A stretch of 64,000 bases of DNA. Source: Kitasatospora cinereorecta (lineage in GTDB: Bacteria > Actinomycetota > Actinomycetes > Streptomycetales > Streptomycetaceae). The notes under the pieces are model-generated. The model saw nothing but the letters and a program-made list of their open reading frames with translations, was not told the origin of the DNA and made no database searches. The stretch spans positions 434,001 to 498,000 of the forward strand of contig NZ_JAMZDX010000003.1 of assembly GCF_024172095.1 (NCBI RefSeq). Reading direction: 5' to 3'. Of the stretch, positions 8,549 through 19,226 are shown in pieces (position 1 is the stretch's first letter; every line of letters begins with the position of its first letter). Position numbers and translations under genes: made by a program.

Positions 8549-9418
8549 ATGACAGCCCTGGACGAGACCGGCACGGTGGGGCCGTCCGCTCGACTGCTGC
8601 AGCTCTTCGAGGGCCACCGGCTGACCCCCACCCAGCGCCGGATCGCGCACTCCCTGGTCCGGCACGCCACCGAGGCGCCGTTCCTGTCGAGCGTCGAGGT
8701 CGCCGAACTGGCCGGCGTCAGCCAGCCCTCGGTCACCCGCTTCGCCGTCGCCCTCGGGTACGACGGCTACCCGGCGCTGCGCAAGCAGCTGCGCGAACTC
8801 GGCGCGGGGGAGGCCCCGGCGCCCGAGACCCCGGCCGACGCGGTGCGCAACGAGCACCAGCAGGCGGTGCTCGCCGAGATCGAGCACCTGCGCCACCTGG
8901 CCGAGCTGCTGGCCGACCCGGAGCCGATCGTGCGCGCCGCGCGGCTGCTCGCCGCCTCCCGGCCGCTGCCGGTGCTCGGCCTGCGGGCCGCCTCCGCGCA
9001 GGCCCGCGGCTTCGCCTACTTCGCGGCCAAGGTCCACCCGGACATCCGGCTGCTGGACGAGGGCGGCTCGATGCTCGCCGACCGGCTGGAGCAGGCCGCC
9101 GCGGCGGGCGCCACCGCGCTGCTCTGCTTCGCGCTGCCGCGCTACCCGCGCGAGCTGATGGAGGCGCTGGCGGTGGCCCGCGAGTGCGGGCTGACCGTCC
9201 TCACCGTCGCCGACTCCGCCTTCGCGCCGGTCGCCAAGCTCTCCGACCTGCTGCTGCCCGCCGCGGTCGGCCACGGCCTGGTGTTCGACACCGCGTGCGC
9301 GCCGATGATGCTCGGCCGGGTGCTGCTGCAGACCATGTGCGACGAACTGCCCGGCGCCGAGGCCAAGCTGGAGGCCATCGAGCAGTCGGCCGCGGCCCGC
9401 GGACTGTTCCTGGACTGA
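8549..9418 (+). CDS. MurR/RpiR-family transcriptional regulator
   Basis: A 289-residue DNA-binding protein with an N-terminal RpiR helix-turn-helix (LTPTQRRIAHSLVRHA then VAELAGVSQPSVTRFAVALGY) and a C-terminal sugar-isomerase (SIS) fold that normally binds a phosphosugar or another effector. The start ATG has a GTGGAGG ribosome site (8534-8540) 8 bases upstream. It lies between hutH and hutU on the same strand, so a role in controlling the hut genes is plausible. Nothing in the sequence proves this, and RpiR proteins usually sense sugar phosphates. Confidence 0.88.
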   Translation: MTALDETGTVGPSARLLQLFEGHRLTPTQRRIAHSLVRHATEAPFLSSVEVAELAGVSQPSVTRFAVALGYDGYPALRKQLRELGAGEAPAPETPADAVRNEHQQAVLAEIEHLRHLAELLADPEPIVRAARLLAASRPLPVLGLRAASAQARGFAYFAAKVHPDIRLLDEGGSMLADRLEQAAAAGATALLCFALPRYPRELMEALAVARECGLTVLTVADSAFAPVAKLSDLLLPAAVGHGLVFDTACAPMMLGRVLLQTMCDELPGAEAKLEAIEQSAAARGLFLD

Positions 9419-9434
9419 CGCCCGCCCGCCGTTG

Positions 9435-9926
9435 CTACGACCGGCCCGGGCGTTCCAGGGCGGCCTTCAGGCGGGCCAGGGTGGTCCGCATGCCGGCCCG
9501 GTTGACCCGCGCCCGGTCGGCGGGGCGGGTGGCGGTGAAGACCAGTCCGAGCAGCTCGGCCGGACGCCGGCCCCGGCCGGTGCGCAGGTCGCGCCAGTAC
9601 TCCGTGACCAGCGTGGAGCCGTCCCCGGTCGGCTCGAAGCGGTAGCCCCAGAGCGCCACCGGCAGGCCGAACGTCCCCACCCGGAACGCGAACTCCCGCC
9701 CCGGCGCGGCGACCGTCACCCGGCAGGTGGTGAACCACACCAGCGGCCCCTTGCGGTTGAAGCCGACGAACCGCGCCCCGGTCGGCAGCGGCCCCGACCG
9801 CGACCAGACCGCCCGGCACTCCGGGCTCCACTCGCCGGTCCGCCGCACCTCGGCCACCGCGCCGTACGCCGCGGCCGGTTCGACGGCCACCACGACGCTC
9901 TCCTCGACGGTCCACTCGCGTTCCAC
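9435..9926 (-). CDS. SRPBCC-family (polyketide cyclase/START-like) protein
   Basis: A 163-residue single-domain protein. It opens with WTVEESVVVAVEPAAAYGAVAEV and shows the SRPBCC pattern (REFAFRVGTFG, WGYRFEPTGDGSTLVTEYW, C-terminal helix). Such proteins bind hydrophobic ligands in a deep pocket; the ligand here is unknown. GTG 9926 was chosen because GGGAGGG (9933-9939) lies 6 bases upstream; an upstream GTG at 9941 overlaps that site. It is convergent with the RpiR gene, 16 bases apart. Confidence 0.82.
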   Translation of the reverse strand: MEREWTVEESVVVAVEPAAAYGAVAEVRRTGEWSPECRAVWSRSGPLPTGARFVGFNRKGPLVWFTTCRVTVAAPGREFAFRVGTFGLPVALWGYRFEPTGDGSTLVTEYWRDLRTGRGRRPAELLGLVFTATRPADRARVNRAGMRTTLARLKAALERPGRS

Positions 9927-10081
9927 AGCGGTCCCTCCCACGTTCGACCGGGTTCCCCGGGAATCTACCGCCGAGTAGCCCGCGGCGGGCCGGATCGCGG
10001 TGACCGTATCGTCACGTTGCCGACCGGCCCGCAGCGGGCATCCCCTCCACAGGAGCTGAACGGCTGGACGGGGGGTCCGCG

Positions 10082-10507
10082 ATGCGTCCGATCCATCAGA
10101 TGAGACTGACCGGCAGACTCGGCTCGGGTGCGGACGAGTGGTCCTGCCCGGCGTGCGGGCGGCGGATCGCGCTGCGCCGGCCTCCGCACCCGGAGATCAC
10201 CGTGCTCGACCCGGGCGACGAGGGCGCCGTCCACATCGGGGTGCTGGAGCCCGACTCCGCCGCCGCGGCCGCGGCCGCCGAGAAGTACGGCGTGGGCCCG
10301 ATCCAGGAGATCCCGCGCCCGCCCCGCACCGCCGGCTCCCGGCGCCGCGACCGCGCGGCCGCGGCCGAGTCCGGCGCCGGGTCCAACTCCGATTCCGGCT
10401 CCGAGGCGACCGGGTCCGACTCCGAGCCCGATGCCGAGCCGGACGCCGCCGACCGCCGCTGGCTCGCCGAGATCGGCATCGACTGGGACGGCGACGAAGC
10501 CGCCTGA
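10082..10507 (+). CDS. Hypothetical protein with a CPACG zinc-ribbon half
   Basis: Function not recognised. The 141-residue product has one CPACG pair near residue 22, an Arg/Pro-rich middle and a Ser/Asp/Glu-rich acidic stretch. It ends with RRWLAEIGIDWDGDE. A single Cys pair could form half of a zinc site in a dimer. The ATG follows a G-rich stretch (GGGGGG, 7 bases before) that may act as ribosome site. Coding bias is normal for the genome. Confidence 0.65.
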   Translation: MRPIHQMRLTGRLGSGADEWSCPACGRRIALRRPPHPEITVLDPGDEGAVHIGVLEPDSAAAAAAAEKYGVGPIQEIPRPPRTAGSRRRDRAAAAESGAGSNSDSGSEATGSDSEPDAEPDAADRRWLAEIGIDWDGDEAA

Positions 10508-10612
10508 CCGTCCGCCCGCGCCGTTTCTCATCCGCCATCGGCTGCGGTCCACCACCTGCCCGGCGCAGACTGGAAAGCGCTCGGTCGTGCGCTCCCTGGC
10601 AGGTGATCGAGG

Positions 10613-10993
10613 ATGAGGCACTACTGGAACCACGGGCCCCACGGCGGTTGGTCGTGGGTGGTGCCCGGCATCACCGTTCTGCTGCTCTGGCTGGTGCTGG
10701 TCGCCGTGCTGGTGCTGCTGTGGCGGATCCTCTCGCGCCGTGGCGGCGCGGCCGCCGCGGCCCCGCCCTGGGGCCGTGCGCCGGCAGCGCCCGGTGCGGA
10801 GCAGACGCTGGCGGAGCGGCTCGCCCGCGGCGAGATCGACGTGGACGACTACCACGCGCGGCTGGCCGCCCTGCGCGCCACCGGCCCCCCGCCCCCAGCC
10901 GGGGCCGCCCCACCACCACCGGACCATCCCCCCGAGCCGCCACCCCCCGGCCCCCCACCCCCCGAGCCGCCACCCCCCGGCTCGTACCCCTAG
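10613..10993 (+). CDS. SHOCT-domain membrane protein with a proline-rich tail
   Basis: The 126-residue protein has one N-terminal transmembrane helix (about residues 16-38). A short SHOCT domain follows (AEQTLAERLARGEIDVDDYHARLAAL) and then a Pro-rich tail. The tail is partly encoded by a 30-base tandem unit: the 20 bases at 10931-10950 recur exactly at 10961-10980. SHOCT domains are short C-terminal oligomerisation modules of unknown detail. AGGTGAT and GAGG precede the ATG. It sits ahead of hutU but has no evident metabolic link. Confidence 0.78.
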   Translation: MRHYWNHGPHGGWSWVVPGITVLLLWLVLVAVLVLLWRILSRRGGAAAAAPPWGRAPAAPGAEQTLAERLARGEIDVDDYHARLAALRATGPPPPAGAAPPPPDHPPEPPPPGPPPPEPPPPGSYP

Positions 10994-11009
10994 CCAGCCC
11001 GATCCTGTT

Positions 11010-11039
11010 TGGATATATTCAGTCGCGTAGGCACTGAAT
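11010..11039 (+). promoter_or_regulatory. hutU promoter and overlapping operator candidate
   Basis: A strong -10 box, TATATT (11014-11019), lies 46 bases before the hutU ATG. A perfect 7-base inverted repeat, ATTCAGT-N9-ACTGAAT (11017-11023 and 11033-11039), overlaps its end and the expected transcription start. That is where a repressor would act. TGGATATATTCAGT (11010-11023) resembles TGGATATGCACAGT at hutH. The -35 region is weak. Confidence 0.55.
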
Positions 11040-11065
11040 GAAATCATCCGCAAGGAGGCTGGGCC

Positions 11066-12733
11066 ATGGCAGAGCAGGTGAGCGGACCGCGCGAGGTGCG
11101 GGCGGCACGGGGCACGAAGCTGACGGCGCAGGGCTGGCAGCAGGAAGCCGCCATGCGGATGCTGATGAACAACCTCGACCCCGAGGTCGCCGAGCACCCC
11201 TCCAAGCTGGTGGTCTACGGCGGCACCGGCAAGGCGGCCCGCGACTGGCGCTCGTACGACGCCATGGTCCGCACCCTGCAGAACCTGAAGCAGGACGAGA
11301 CCATGCTGGTCCAGTCCGGCCGCCCGGTCGGCGTGATGCAGACCCACGAGTGGGCGCCGCGGGTGCTGATCGCCAACTCCAACCTGGTCGGCGACTGGGC
11401 CAACTGGGAGGAGTTCCGCCGCCTGGAGTCGCTGGGCCTCACCATGTACGGCCAGATGACCGCCGGGTCCTGGATCTACATCGGCACCCAGGGCATCCTC
11501 CAGGGCACGTACGAGACCTTCGGCGCCGTCGCGGCGAAGAAGTTCAACAACACCCTCGAGGGCACCATCACCCTCACCGCCGGCCTCGGCGGCATGGGCG
11601 GCGCCCAGCCGCTGGCCGTCACCATGAACGGCGGCGTCGCGATCTGCATCGACTGCGACCCGTCCCGGATCGCCCGCCGGATCGAGCACCGCTACCTGGA
11701 CGTCGAGGCGAAGAACCTGGACCACGCGCTCCAGCTCGCCACCGAGGCCCGGGACAAGAAGCAGCCGCTCTCGATCGGCCTGCTGGGCAACGCCGCCGAG
11801 CTGTTCCCGCAGCTGCTCGCGATGGACGCGCCGATCGACATCGTCACCGACCAGACCAGCGCCCACGACCCGCTGAGCTACCTGCCGATCGGTGTCGACT
11901 TCGACGACATGGCCTCCTACGCGGCCGAGAAGCCGGAGGAGTTCACCCAGCGCTCGCGCGAGTCGATGGCCCGCCACGTCGAGGCGATGGTCGGCTTCCA
12001 GGACCGCGGCGCCGAGGTCTTCGACTACGGCAACTCGATCCGCGGCGAGGCCCAGCTCGCGGGCTACGACCGGGCGTTCGCCTTCCCGGGCTTCGTCCCG
12101 GCGTACATCCGCCCGCTGTTCTGCGAGGGCAAGGGCCCGTTCCGCTGGGCCGCGCTGTCCGGTGACGCGCAGGACATCTACAAGACCGACAAGGCCGTGC
12201 TCGACCTCTTCCCGGAGAACGAGTCGCTGCACCGCTGGATCAAGATGGCCCAGGAGAAGGTCCACTTCCAGGGCCTCCCGGCGCGCATCTGCTGGCTCGG
12301 CTACGGCGAGCGCGACAAGGCGGGCGAGCGCTTCAACGACATGGTGGCGAGTGGCGAGCTGTCCGCCCCGATCGTGATCGGCCGCGACCACCTGGACTGC
12401 GGTTCGGTCGCCTCCCCGTACCGCGAGACCGAGGCGATGCTCGACGGCTCGGACGCCATCGCCGACTGGCCGCTGCTCAACGCCATGGTCAACGTGGCCT
12501 CCGGCGCCTCCTGGGTCTCCATCCACCACGGCGGCGGCGTCGGCATCGGCCGCTCGATCCACGCCGGTCAGGTCACCGTCGCCGACGGCACCGCGCTGGC
12601 CGGCGAGAAGATCCGCCGGGTGCTCACCAACGACCCGGGCATGGGCGTCATCCGCCACGTCGACGCCGGCTACGACCGGGCCGTCGAGGTCGCGGACGAG
12701 CGCGGCGTGCGCGTCCCCATGGGCGAGCTGTGA
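11066..12733 (+). CDS. hutU: Urocanate hydratase
   Basis: Second step of histidine use: adds water to urocanate to give imidazolone propionate, with tightly bound NAD+. The 555-residue length is standard. The NAD-binding [10 protein letters not shown] (about residue 173) and the signature region around [12 protein letters not shown] are seen. The conserved C-terminal [15 protein letters not shown] and [11 protein letters not shown] are also present. AAGGAGG lies just before the ATG at 11066. It heads a tight operon: the next start overlaps its stop by 4 bases. A promoter and inverted repeat lie directly upstream. Confidence 0.97.
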   Translation: MAEQVSGPREVRAARGTKLTAQGWQQEAAMRMLMNNLDPEVAEHPSKLVVYGGTGKAARDWRSYDAMVRTLQNLKQDETMLVQSGRPVGVMQTHEWAPRVLIANSNLVGDWANWEEFRRLESLGLTMYGQMTAGSWIYIGTQGILQGTYETFGAVAAKKFNNTLEGTITLTAGLGGMGGAQPLAVTMNGGVAICIDCDPSRIARRIEHRYLDVEAKNLDHALQLATEARDKKQPLSIGLLGNAAELFPQLLAMDAPIDIVTDQTSAHDPLSYLPIGVDFDDMASYAAEKPEEFTQRSRESMARHVEAMVGFQDRGAEVFDYGNSIRGEAQLAGYDRAFAFPGFVPAYIRPLFCEGKGPFRWAALSGDAQDIYKTDKAVLDLFPENESLHRWIKMAQEKVHFQGLPARICWLGYGERDKAGERFNDMVASGELSAPIVIGRDHLDCGSVASPYRETEAMLDGSDAIADWPLLNAMVNVASGASWVSIHHGGGVGIGRSIHAGQVTVADGTALAGEKIRRVLTNDPGMGVIRHVDAGYDRAVEVADERGVRVPMGEL

Positions 12734-13941
12734 CCGACACCTTCGAAGGGATGTGGGCGGAGCTGCTCCCGGTGGGCCGCTCCGCCTCCTCCGGCGGCTA
12801 CCGGCGGTTCGCCTGGAACTCCGCCGACGCCGAGTGCCGCGCCTGGTTCGAGGAGCAGGCGCGGGCCCGCGGCCTGACGTACGAGCTGGACCGCAACGGC
12901 AACCAGTGGGCCTGGCTCGGCGACCCGCAGGCCGGCGGCGCCGTGGTGACCGGCTCGCACCTGGACTCCGTCCCGGACGGCGGCGCCTTCGACGGCCCGC
13001 TCGGCGTGGTCTCCTCCTTCGCCGCCCTGGACGAACTCCGCGCCCGCGGCGCCGAGTTCGCCAAGCCGCTGGCGATCGTCAACTTCGGCGACGAGGAGGG
13101 CGCCCGCTTCGGGGTGGCCTGCATCGGCTCCCGGTTGACGGCCGGCGTGCTCTCCCCGGAGCAGGCGTACGAGCTGCGCGACGCCGACGGCGTCCGGCTG
13201 CCCGACGCGATGGAGCGGGCCGGCTACGACCCGACCGCGATCGGTGCCGACACCGACCGGCTCGGCCGGATCGGCGCCTTCGTCGAGCTCCACGTCGAGC
13301 AGGGCCGCTACCTGGCCGAGGACCGACCGGTCGGGGTGGCCAGTGCGATCTGGCCGCACGGCCGCTGGCGCTTCGACTTCCACGGCGAGGCCAACCACGC
13401 CGGCACCACCCGGATCGAGGACCGCCGCGACCCGATGCTGACCTTCGCCAACACGGTGCTGTCCGCCCGGAAGAAGGCCGGCCTGGCCGGGGCGCTGGCC
13501 ACCTTCGGCAAGGTCGCCGTCGAGCCGAACGGCACCAACGCGATCGCCTCGCTGGTCCGCGGCTGGCTGGACTCCCGGGCCGCCGACGAGGCCACCCTGA
13601 CCGCGCTGGTCGCCGAGATCGAGCGCGCGGCGTCGGAACGTGGCGAGCGTGACGGCGTCCGGGTCGAGCTGACCCGCGAGTCCTACACCCCGGTGGTCGA
13701 CTTCGACGGCCCGCTGCGCGACCGGCTGGCCAAGGTCCTCGGCGGCGTCCCGGTGCTGCCCACCGGTGCGGGACACGACGCCGGAATCCTCGCATCGGCC
13801 GTCCCGACCGCCATGCTGTTCGTACGTAACCCGAGCGGTGTCTCGCACTCCCCGGCCGAGCACGCCGAGGTCGCCGACTGCCTGGCCGGCGTCACCGCCC
13901 TCGCCGACGTACTGGAGGACCTCGCATGTCAGCCGTCGTGA
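12730..13941 (+). CDS. M20-family amidohydrolase (allantoate amidohydrolase-like), probable formylglutamate deformylase of the hut operon
   Basis: A 403-residue zinc-dependent amidohydrolase of the allantoate/N-carbamoyl-amino-acid hydrolase family. Metal and catalytic residues are visible: [11 protein letters not shown] (H77, D79), GDEEGARFG (E122, E123), ELHVEQG (H188) and GAGHDAG (H349). Database relatives are usually called allantoate amidohydrolase. Here it is translationally coupled to hutU (GTGA overlap) and overlaps hutF by 16 bases. HutF yields N-formyl-L-glutamate, and no HutG deformylase is seen, so I infer that this enzyme removes the formyl group. That assignment is inference. 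Confidence 0.88.
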   Translation: MTDTFEGMWAELLPVGRSASSGGYRRFAWNSADAECRAWFEEQARARGLTYELDRNGNQWAWLGDPQAGGAVVTGSHLDSVPDGGAFDGPLGVVSSFAALDELRARGAEFAKPLAIVNFGDEEGARFGVACIGSRLTAGVLSPEQAYELRDADGVRLPDAMERAGYDPTAIGADTDRLGRIGAFVELHVEQGRYLAEDRPVGVASAIWPHGRWRFDFHGEANHAGTTRIEDRRDPMLTFANTVLSARKKAGLAGALATFGKVAVEPNGTNAIASLVRGWLDSRAADEATLTALVAEIERAASERGERDGVRVELTRESYTPVVDFDGPLRDRLAKVLGGVPVLPTGAGHDAGILASAVPTAMLFVRNPSGVSHSPAEHAEVADCLAGVTALADVLEDLACQPS

Positions 13942-15278
13942 CGTACTGGGCCGAACACGCCTGGCTGCCGCACGTCAACGGCCCGGTCGTGGAACGGGAC
14001 GTGCTGATCGCCGTCGGCCCGGGCGGCCGGATCGCCAAGGTGACCCCGGACAGCGGGCCCTGCCCGTCGGGCGCGATCCGGCTCGGCGGTCTGGTGCTGC
14101 CCGGCCACGCCAACGCCCACTCGCACGCCTTCCACCGCGCGCTGCGCGGCAACGTGCAGGTCGGCTCCGGCACCTTCTGGACCTGGCGCGACACCATGTA
14201 CCGGTTCGCCGGCGCGCTCGACCCGGACAGCTACCTGGAGCTGGCCACCGCGGTGTACGCCGAGATGGCGCTGGCCGGCATCACCGCCGTCGGCGAGTTC
14301 CACTACCTCCACCACGCGCCGGGCGGCGTCCGCTACGACAACCCCAACGCGATGGGCGAGGCGCTGATCGAGGCCGCCCTGCGGGCCGGCATCCGGATCA
14401 CCCTGCTCGACACCTGCTACCTCTCCTCCGGCTTCGGCGCCGAGCCGACCAAGCCGCAGCTGCGGTTCAGCGACGGCGACGCCGACAGCTGGGCCGAGCG
14501 GATCAGCGAGCTCAAGCCCGCCGAGCACGCCCGGATCGGCGCCGCCGTGCACTCGGTCCGCGCCGTCCCGGCCGAGCAGCTGGGCACCGTCGCGCACTGG
14601 GCCGTCATGCGCAAGGCCCCGCTGCACGTCCACCTCTCCGAGCAGACCGCCGAGAACGACGCCTGCCTCGCCGCGCACGGGGTCACCCCGACCCGGCTGC
14701 TCGGCGACCACGGCGTGCTCGGCCCCCGCACCTCGGTGGTGCACGCCACCCACCTGACCGACGAGGACATCCACCTGCTGTCGGACACCTCGACCGTCGT
14801 CTGCATGTGCCCGACCACCGAACGGGACCTCGCCGACGGCATCGGCCCGGCCCGCCGCCTGGCGAGCTCCGGCTGCCCGATCACCCTCGGCAGCGACAGC
14901 CACGCCGTCATCGACCCGTTCGAGGAGGCGCGGGCGCTGGAGCTCGACGAGCGGCTGCGCACCCGCACCCGCGGGCACTGGACCGCCAACGCGCTGCTCC
15001 GCGCCTCCACCGAGGACGGCCACGCCTCGCTCGGCTGGTCCGAGGCCGGCCGGATCGAGGCCGGCTCGCTCGCCGACTTCTGCGCCGTCGCCCTCGACAC
15101 CGTCCGCACCGCCGGTCCCCGGCCCGCGCTCGGCGCCGAGATCGCCGTCTTCGCCGCCTCCGCCGCCGACGTCCGCCACGTGGTGGTCGGCGGCCGCCAC
15201 ATCGTCAAGGACGGCGTCCACCAGCTCGTCCCGGACGTACCGAAGGCACTCGCCGAAGCCATCGCCGCCCTGCAATAA
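13926..15278 (+). CDS. hutF: Formimidoylglutamate deiminase
   Basis: Hydrolyses N-formimino-L-glutamate to N-formyl-L-glutamate and ammonia. The 450-residue amidohydrolase-superfamily protein has the metal-binding HANAHSHAFHRAL near residue 60. It also has VHVHLSEQTAEN (metal His), VVHATHLTDEDI and the catalytic Asp in LGSDSHAVIDPFEE. Length and motifs fit HutF rather than guanine deaminase. It starts inside the end of the M20 gene (16-base overlap), so the two are probably translated together. A long hairpin repeat separates it from hutI. Confidence 0.93.
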   Translation: MSAVVTYWAEHAWLPHVNGPVVERDVLIAVGPGGRIAKVTPDSGPCPSGAIRLGGLVLPGHANAHSHAFHRALRGNVQVGSGTFWTWRDTMYRFAGALDPDSYLELATAVYAEMALAGITAVGEFHYLHHAPGGVRYDNPNAMGEALIEAALRAGIRITLLDTCYLSSGFGAEPTKPQLRFSDGDADSWAERISELKPAEHARIGAAVHSVRAVPAEQLGTVAHWAVMRKAPLHVHLSEQTAENDACLAAHGVTPTRLLGDHGVLGPRTSVVHATHLTDEDIHLLSDTSTVVCMCPTTERDLADGIGPARRLASSGCPITLGSDSHAVIDPFEEARALELDERLRTRTRGHWTANALLRASTEDGHASLGWSEAGRIEAGSLADFCAVALDTVRTAGPRPALGAEIAVFAASAADVRHVVVGGRHIVKDGVHQLVPDVPKALAEAIAALQ

Positions 15279-15292
15279 ACGTTCACCCCTGA

Positions 15293-15367
15293 AGGGGCGC
15301 GAGGAACTGCGCGCGGCGGAAGGCTTCGACGTGTGCCCTCCCGCTGCGCGCAGTTCCTCGCGCCCCT
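15293..15367. repeat. Dispersed palindromic element, copy 1 (22-bp perfect stem)
   Basis: A perfect 22-base inverted repeat (15293-15314 and 15346-15367) encloses a 31-base loop between hutF and hutI. The first 21 bases of its left arm also form the left arm of the hairpin at 55518-55593. As RNA it would be a very strong hairpin and could lower hutI expression relative to hutF. It lacks a U-tract. Similar palindromes are common between genes in Streptomyces (established in general; copy number not checked). Confidence 0.8.
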
Positions 15368-15396
15368 GGGTTGACCAATCCTGAAGGATCACCCAG

Positions 15397-16563
15397 TTGA
15401 GCCTCCTCATCACCAACGTCGGCAGCCTGGTCACCAACGACCCCTCCCACGGCACCGGCCCGCTGGGCCTCCTCGCCGACGCCGCCGTGGTCGTCGAGGG
15501 CGAGCGGATCGCGTGGGTCGGCCCCGCCGCGTCCGCGCCCGCCGCGGACGAGCGGTTCGACGCCGCGGGCCGGGCGCTGCTGCCCGGCTTCGTCGACTCG
15601 CACGCCCACCTGGTCTTCGCCGGCGACCGCACCGCCGAGTTCAACGCCCGGATGTCCGGCCAGGCGTACACCGCCGGCGGTATCCGTACGACGGTGGCGG
15701 CCACCCGCGCCGCCACCGACGCCGAGCTGGACGCCAATGTGCTCCGGTTCGTCACCGAGGCGCTGCGCCAGGGCACCACCACCGTGGAGTGCAAGTCCGG
15801 CTACGGCCTCACCGTCGAGGACGAGGCCCGCGCGCTGCGGATCGCGGCCGCGCACACCCCGGAGACCACGTACCTGGGCGCGCACGTGGTCGCCCCCGAG
15901 TTCGCCGACGACCCGGCGGGGTACGTCGACCTGGTGACCGGCGCGATGCTGGACGCGTGCGCCCCGCACGCCCGCTGGGTGGACGTGTTCTGCGAGCGCG
16001 GCGCCTTCGACGGCGACCAGGCGCGGGCCGTGCTGACGGCCGGCGCGAAGCGCGGCCTGCTGCCGCGGGTGCACGCCAACCAGCTGTCGTACGGCCCCGG
16101 CGTGCAACTGGCGGTCGAGCTGGGCGCGGCGTCGGCGGACCACTGCACCCACCTGACCGACGAGGACGTGGCGGCACTCGCGGGCAGTGACACGGTGGCG
16201 ACCCTGCTGCCCGGCGCCGAGTTCTCCACCCGGGCCGCGTACCCCGACGCCCGGCGGCTGCTGGACGCGGGGGCGACGGTGGCGCTGTCCACCGACTGCA
16301 ACCCGGGCTCCAGCTTCACCACCTCGATGGCGTTCTGCCTGGCGGTGGCCGTCCGCGAGATGGGGATGACCCCGGACGAGGCGGTGCACGCGGCCACCGC
16401 CGGCGGCGCCCGCGCGCTGCGCCGGACCGATGTCGGCACGCTCGCCCCCGGCGCCCGCGCCGACCTGCTGCTGCTGGACGCGCCGTCGCACGTCCACCTG
16501 GCCTACCGTCCGGGCGTCCCGCTCACCGCGGCGGTCTGGCGCGCGGGCGTCCGCGCCGTCTGA
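15397..16563 (+). CDS. hutI: Imidazolonepropionase
   Basis: Third step of histidine use: hydrolyses imidazolone-5-propionate to N-formimino-L-glutamate. The 388-residue amidohydrolase shows the metal motif [22 protein letters not shown] and [36 protein letters not shown] and STDCNPGSS follow, all typical of HutI. The start is TTG at 15397, supported by GAAGGA 8 bases upstream. A rare TTG start together with the upstream hairpin may keep its level low. A 21-bp terminator hairpin follows. Confidence 0.96.
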   Translation: MSLLITNVGSLVTNDPSHGTGPLGLLADAAVVVEGERIAWVGPAASAPAADERFDAAGRALLPGFVDSHAHLVFAGDRTAEFNARMSGQAYTAGGIRTTVAATRAATDAELDANVLRFVTEALRQGTTTVECKSGYGLTVEDEARALRIAAAHTPETTYLGAHVVAPEFADDPAGYVDLVTGAMLDACAPHARWVDVFCERGAFDGDQARAVLTAGAKRGLLPRVHANQLSYGPGVQLAVELGAASADHCTHLTDEDVAALAGSDTVATLLPGAEFSTRAAYPDARRLLDAGATVALSTDCNPGSSFTTSMAFCLAVAVREMGMTPDEAVHAATAGGARALRRTDVGTLAPGARADLLLLDAPSHVHLAYRPGVPLTAAVWRAGVRAV

Positions 16564-16581
16564 GCGGTCCGCACCGAACGC

Positions 16582-16628
16582 GACGGGAACGGCCCGGCAC
16601 CCACCAGGGGTGCCGGGCCGTTCCCGTC
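16582..16628. terminator. Bidirectional terminator between hutI and the peptide transporter
   Basis: Perfect 21-base stem (16582-16602 and 16608-16628) with a 5-base loop, between convergent genes. There is no U-run, as is usual for actinomycete terminators. Confidence 0.85.
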
Positions 16629-16643
16629 ATGCGTCGTGGTGCG

Positions 16644-18152
<1,509 letters not shown>

Positions 18153-18540
18153 GTGTAGTGGTTCCTTGCCTGACTTCGTCCGCCAAGGGGGGTGGAGGCG
18201 GACGGGGACTCAGCCACTGTACGTGTCGTGTTTGCCTGACATGTGCCGACAAAAGGCACAATTTAGGTAAAGCACCCCAATGGGCGAGTGTGACATTCGT
18301 TGGCCGGAGAGCGAATCTTCCTTCGAACCAAAGGCCCAACGCTAACATTTTCACCCGAGGGCCTCGCAAACCGGCTTCGGCGCGGACCTGGCAGCCCGTG
18401 GATAACGATCACGCTCTGTGAACTACTTCACAGCATCACTCGGCCGCCCGGGGCCCCTCGCCACCCCCGCAGGTCATGCGGAGGTCAAGGCCGCCATCGC
18501 CCTCTGATCAGGGACGGCGCGGCGGTCTACCATCCCCCTT
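18153..18540. promoter_or_regulatory. Divergent 388-base control region, peptide transporter / two-component system
   Basis: No gene is seen. It is AT-richer than its surroundings. It contains the inverted repeat TGTGCC-N7-GGCACA (18242-18260), about 90 bases from the transporter start. A CRP-like palindrome lies at 18417-18432. A -10 box TACCAT (18528-18533) ends 7 bases before the response-regulator ATG. Confidence 0.6.
18417..18432. promoter_or_regulatory. CRP-like binding site
   Basis: TGTGA-ACTACT-TCACA fits the canonical CRP half-sites (TGTGA-N6-TCACA) exactly, and the symmetry extends to CTGTGAA/TTCACAG. It lies 109-124 bases before the response-regulator start. Streptomyces encodes a Crp protein and this window encodes the cAMP-making Cya. 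Binding itself is inferred. Confidence 0.5.
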
Positions 18541-19215
<675 letters not shown>

Positions 19216-19226
19216 GCACCACCGGC

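Noticed and set aside
10921-10980. Direct repeats at 10931 and 10961 considered as a CRISPR or attachment site
   Set aside because: Only two copies with a short gap, and they code in frame for a Pro-rich tail.
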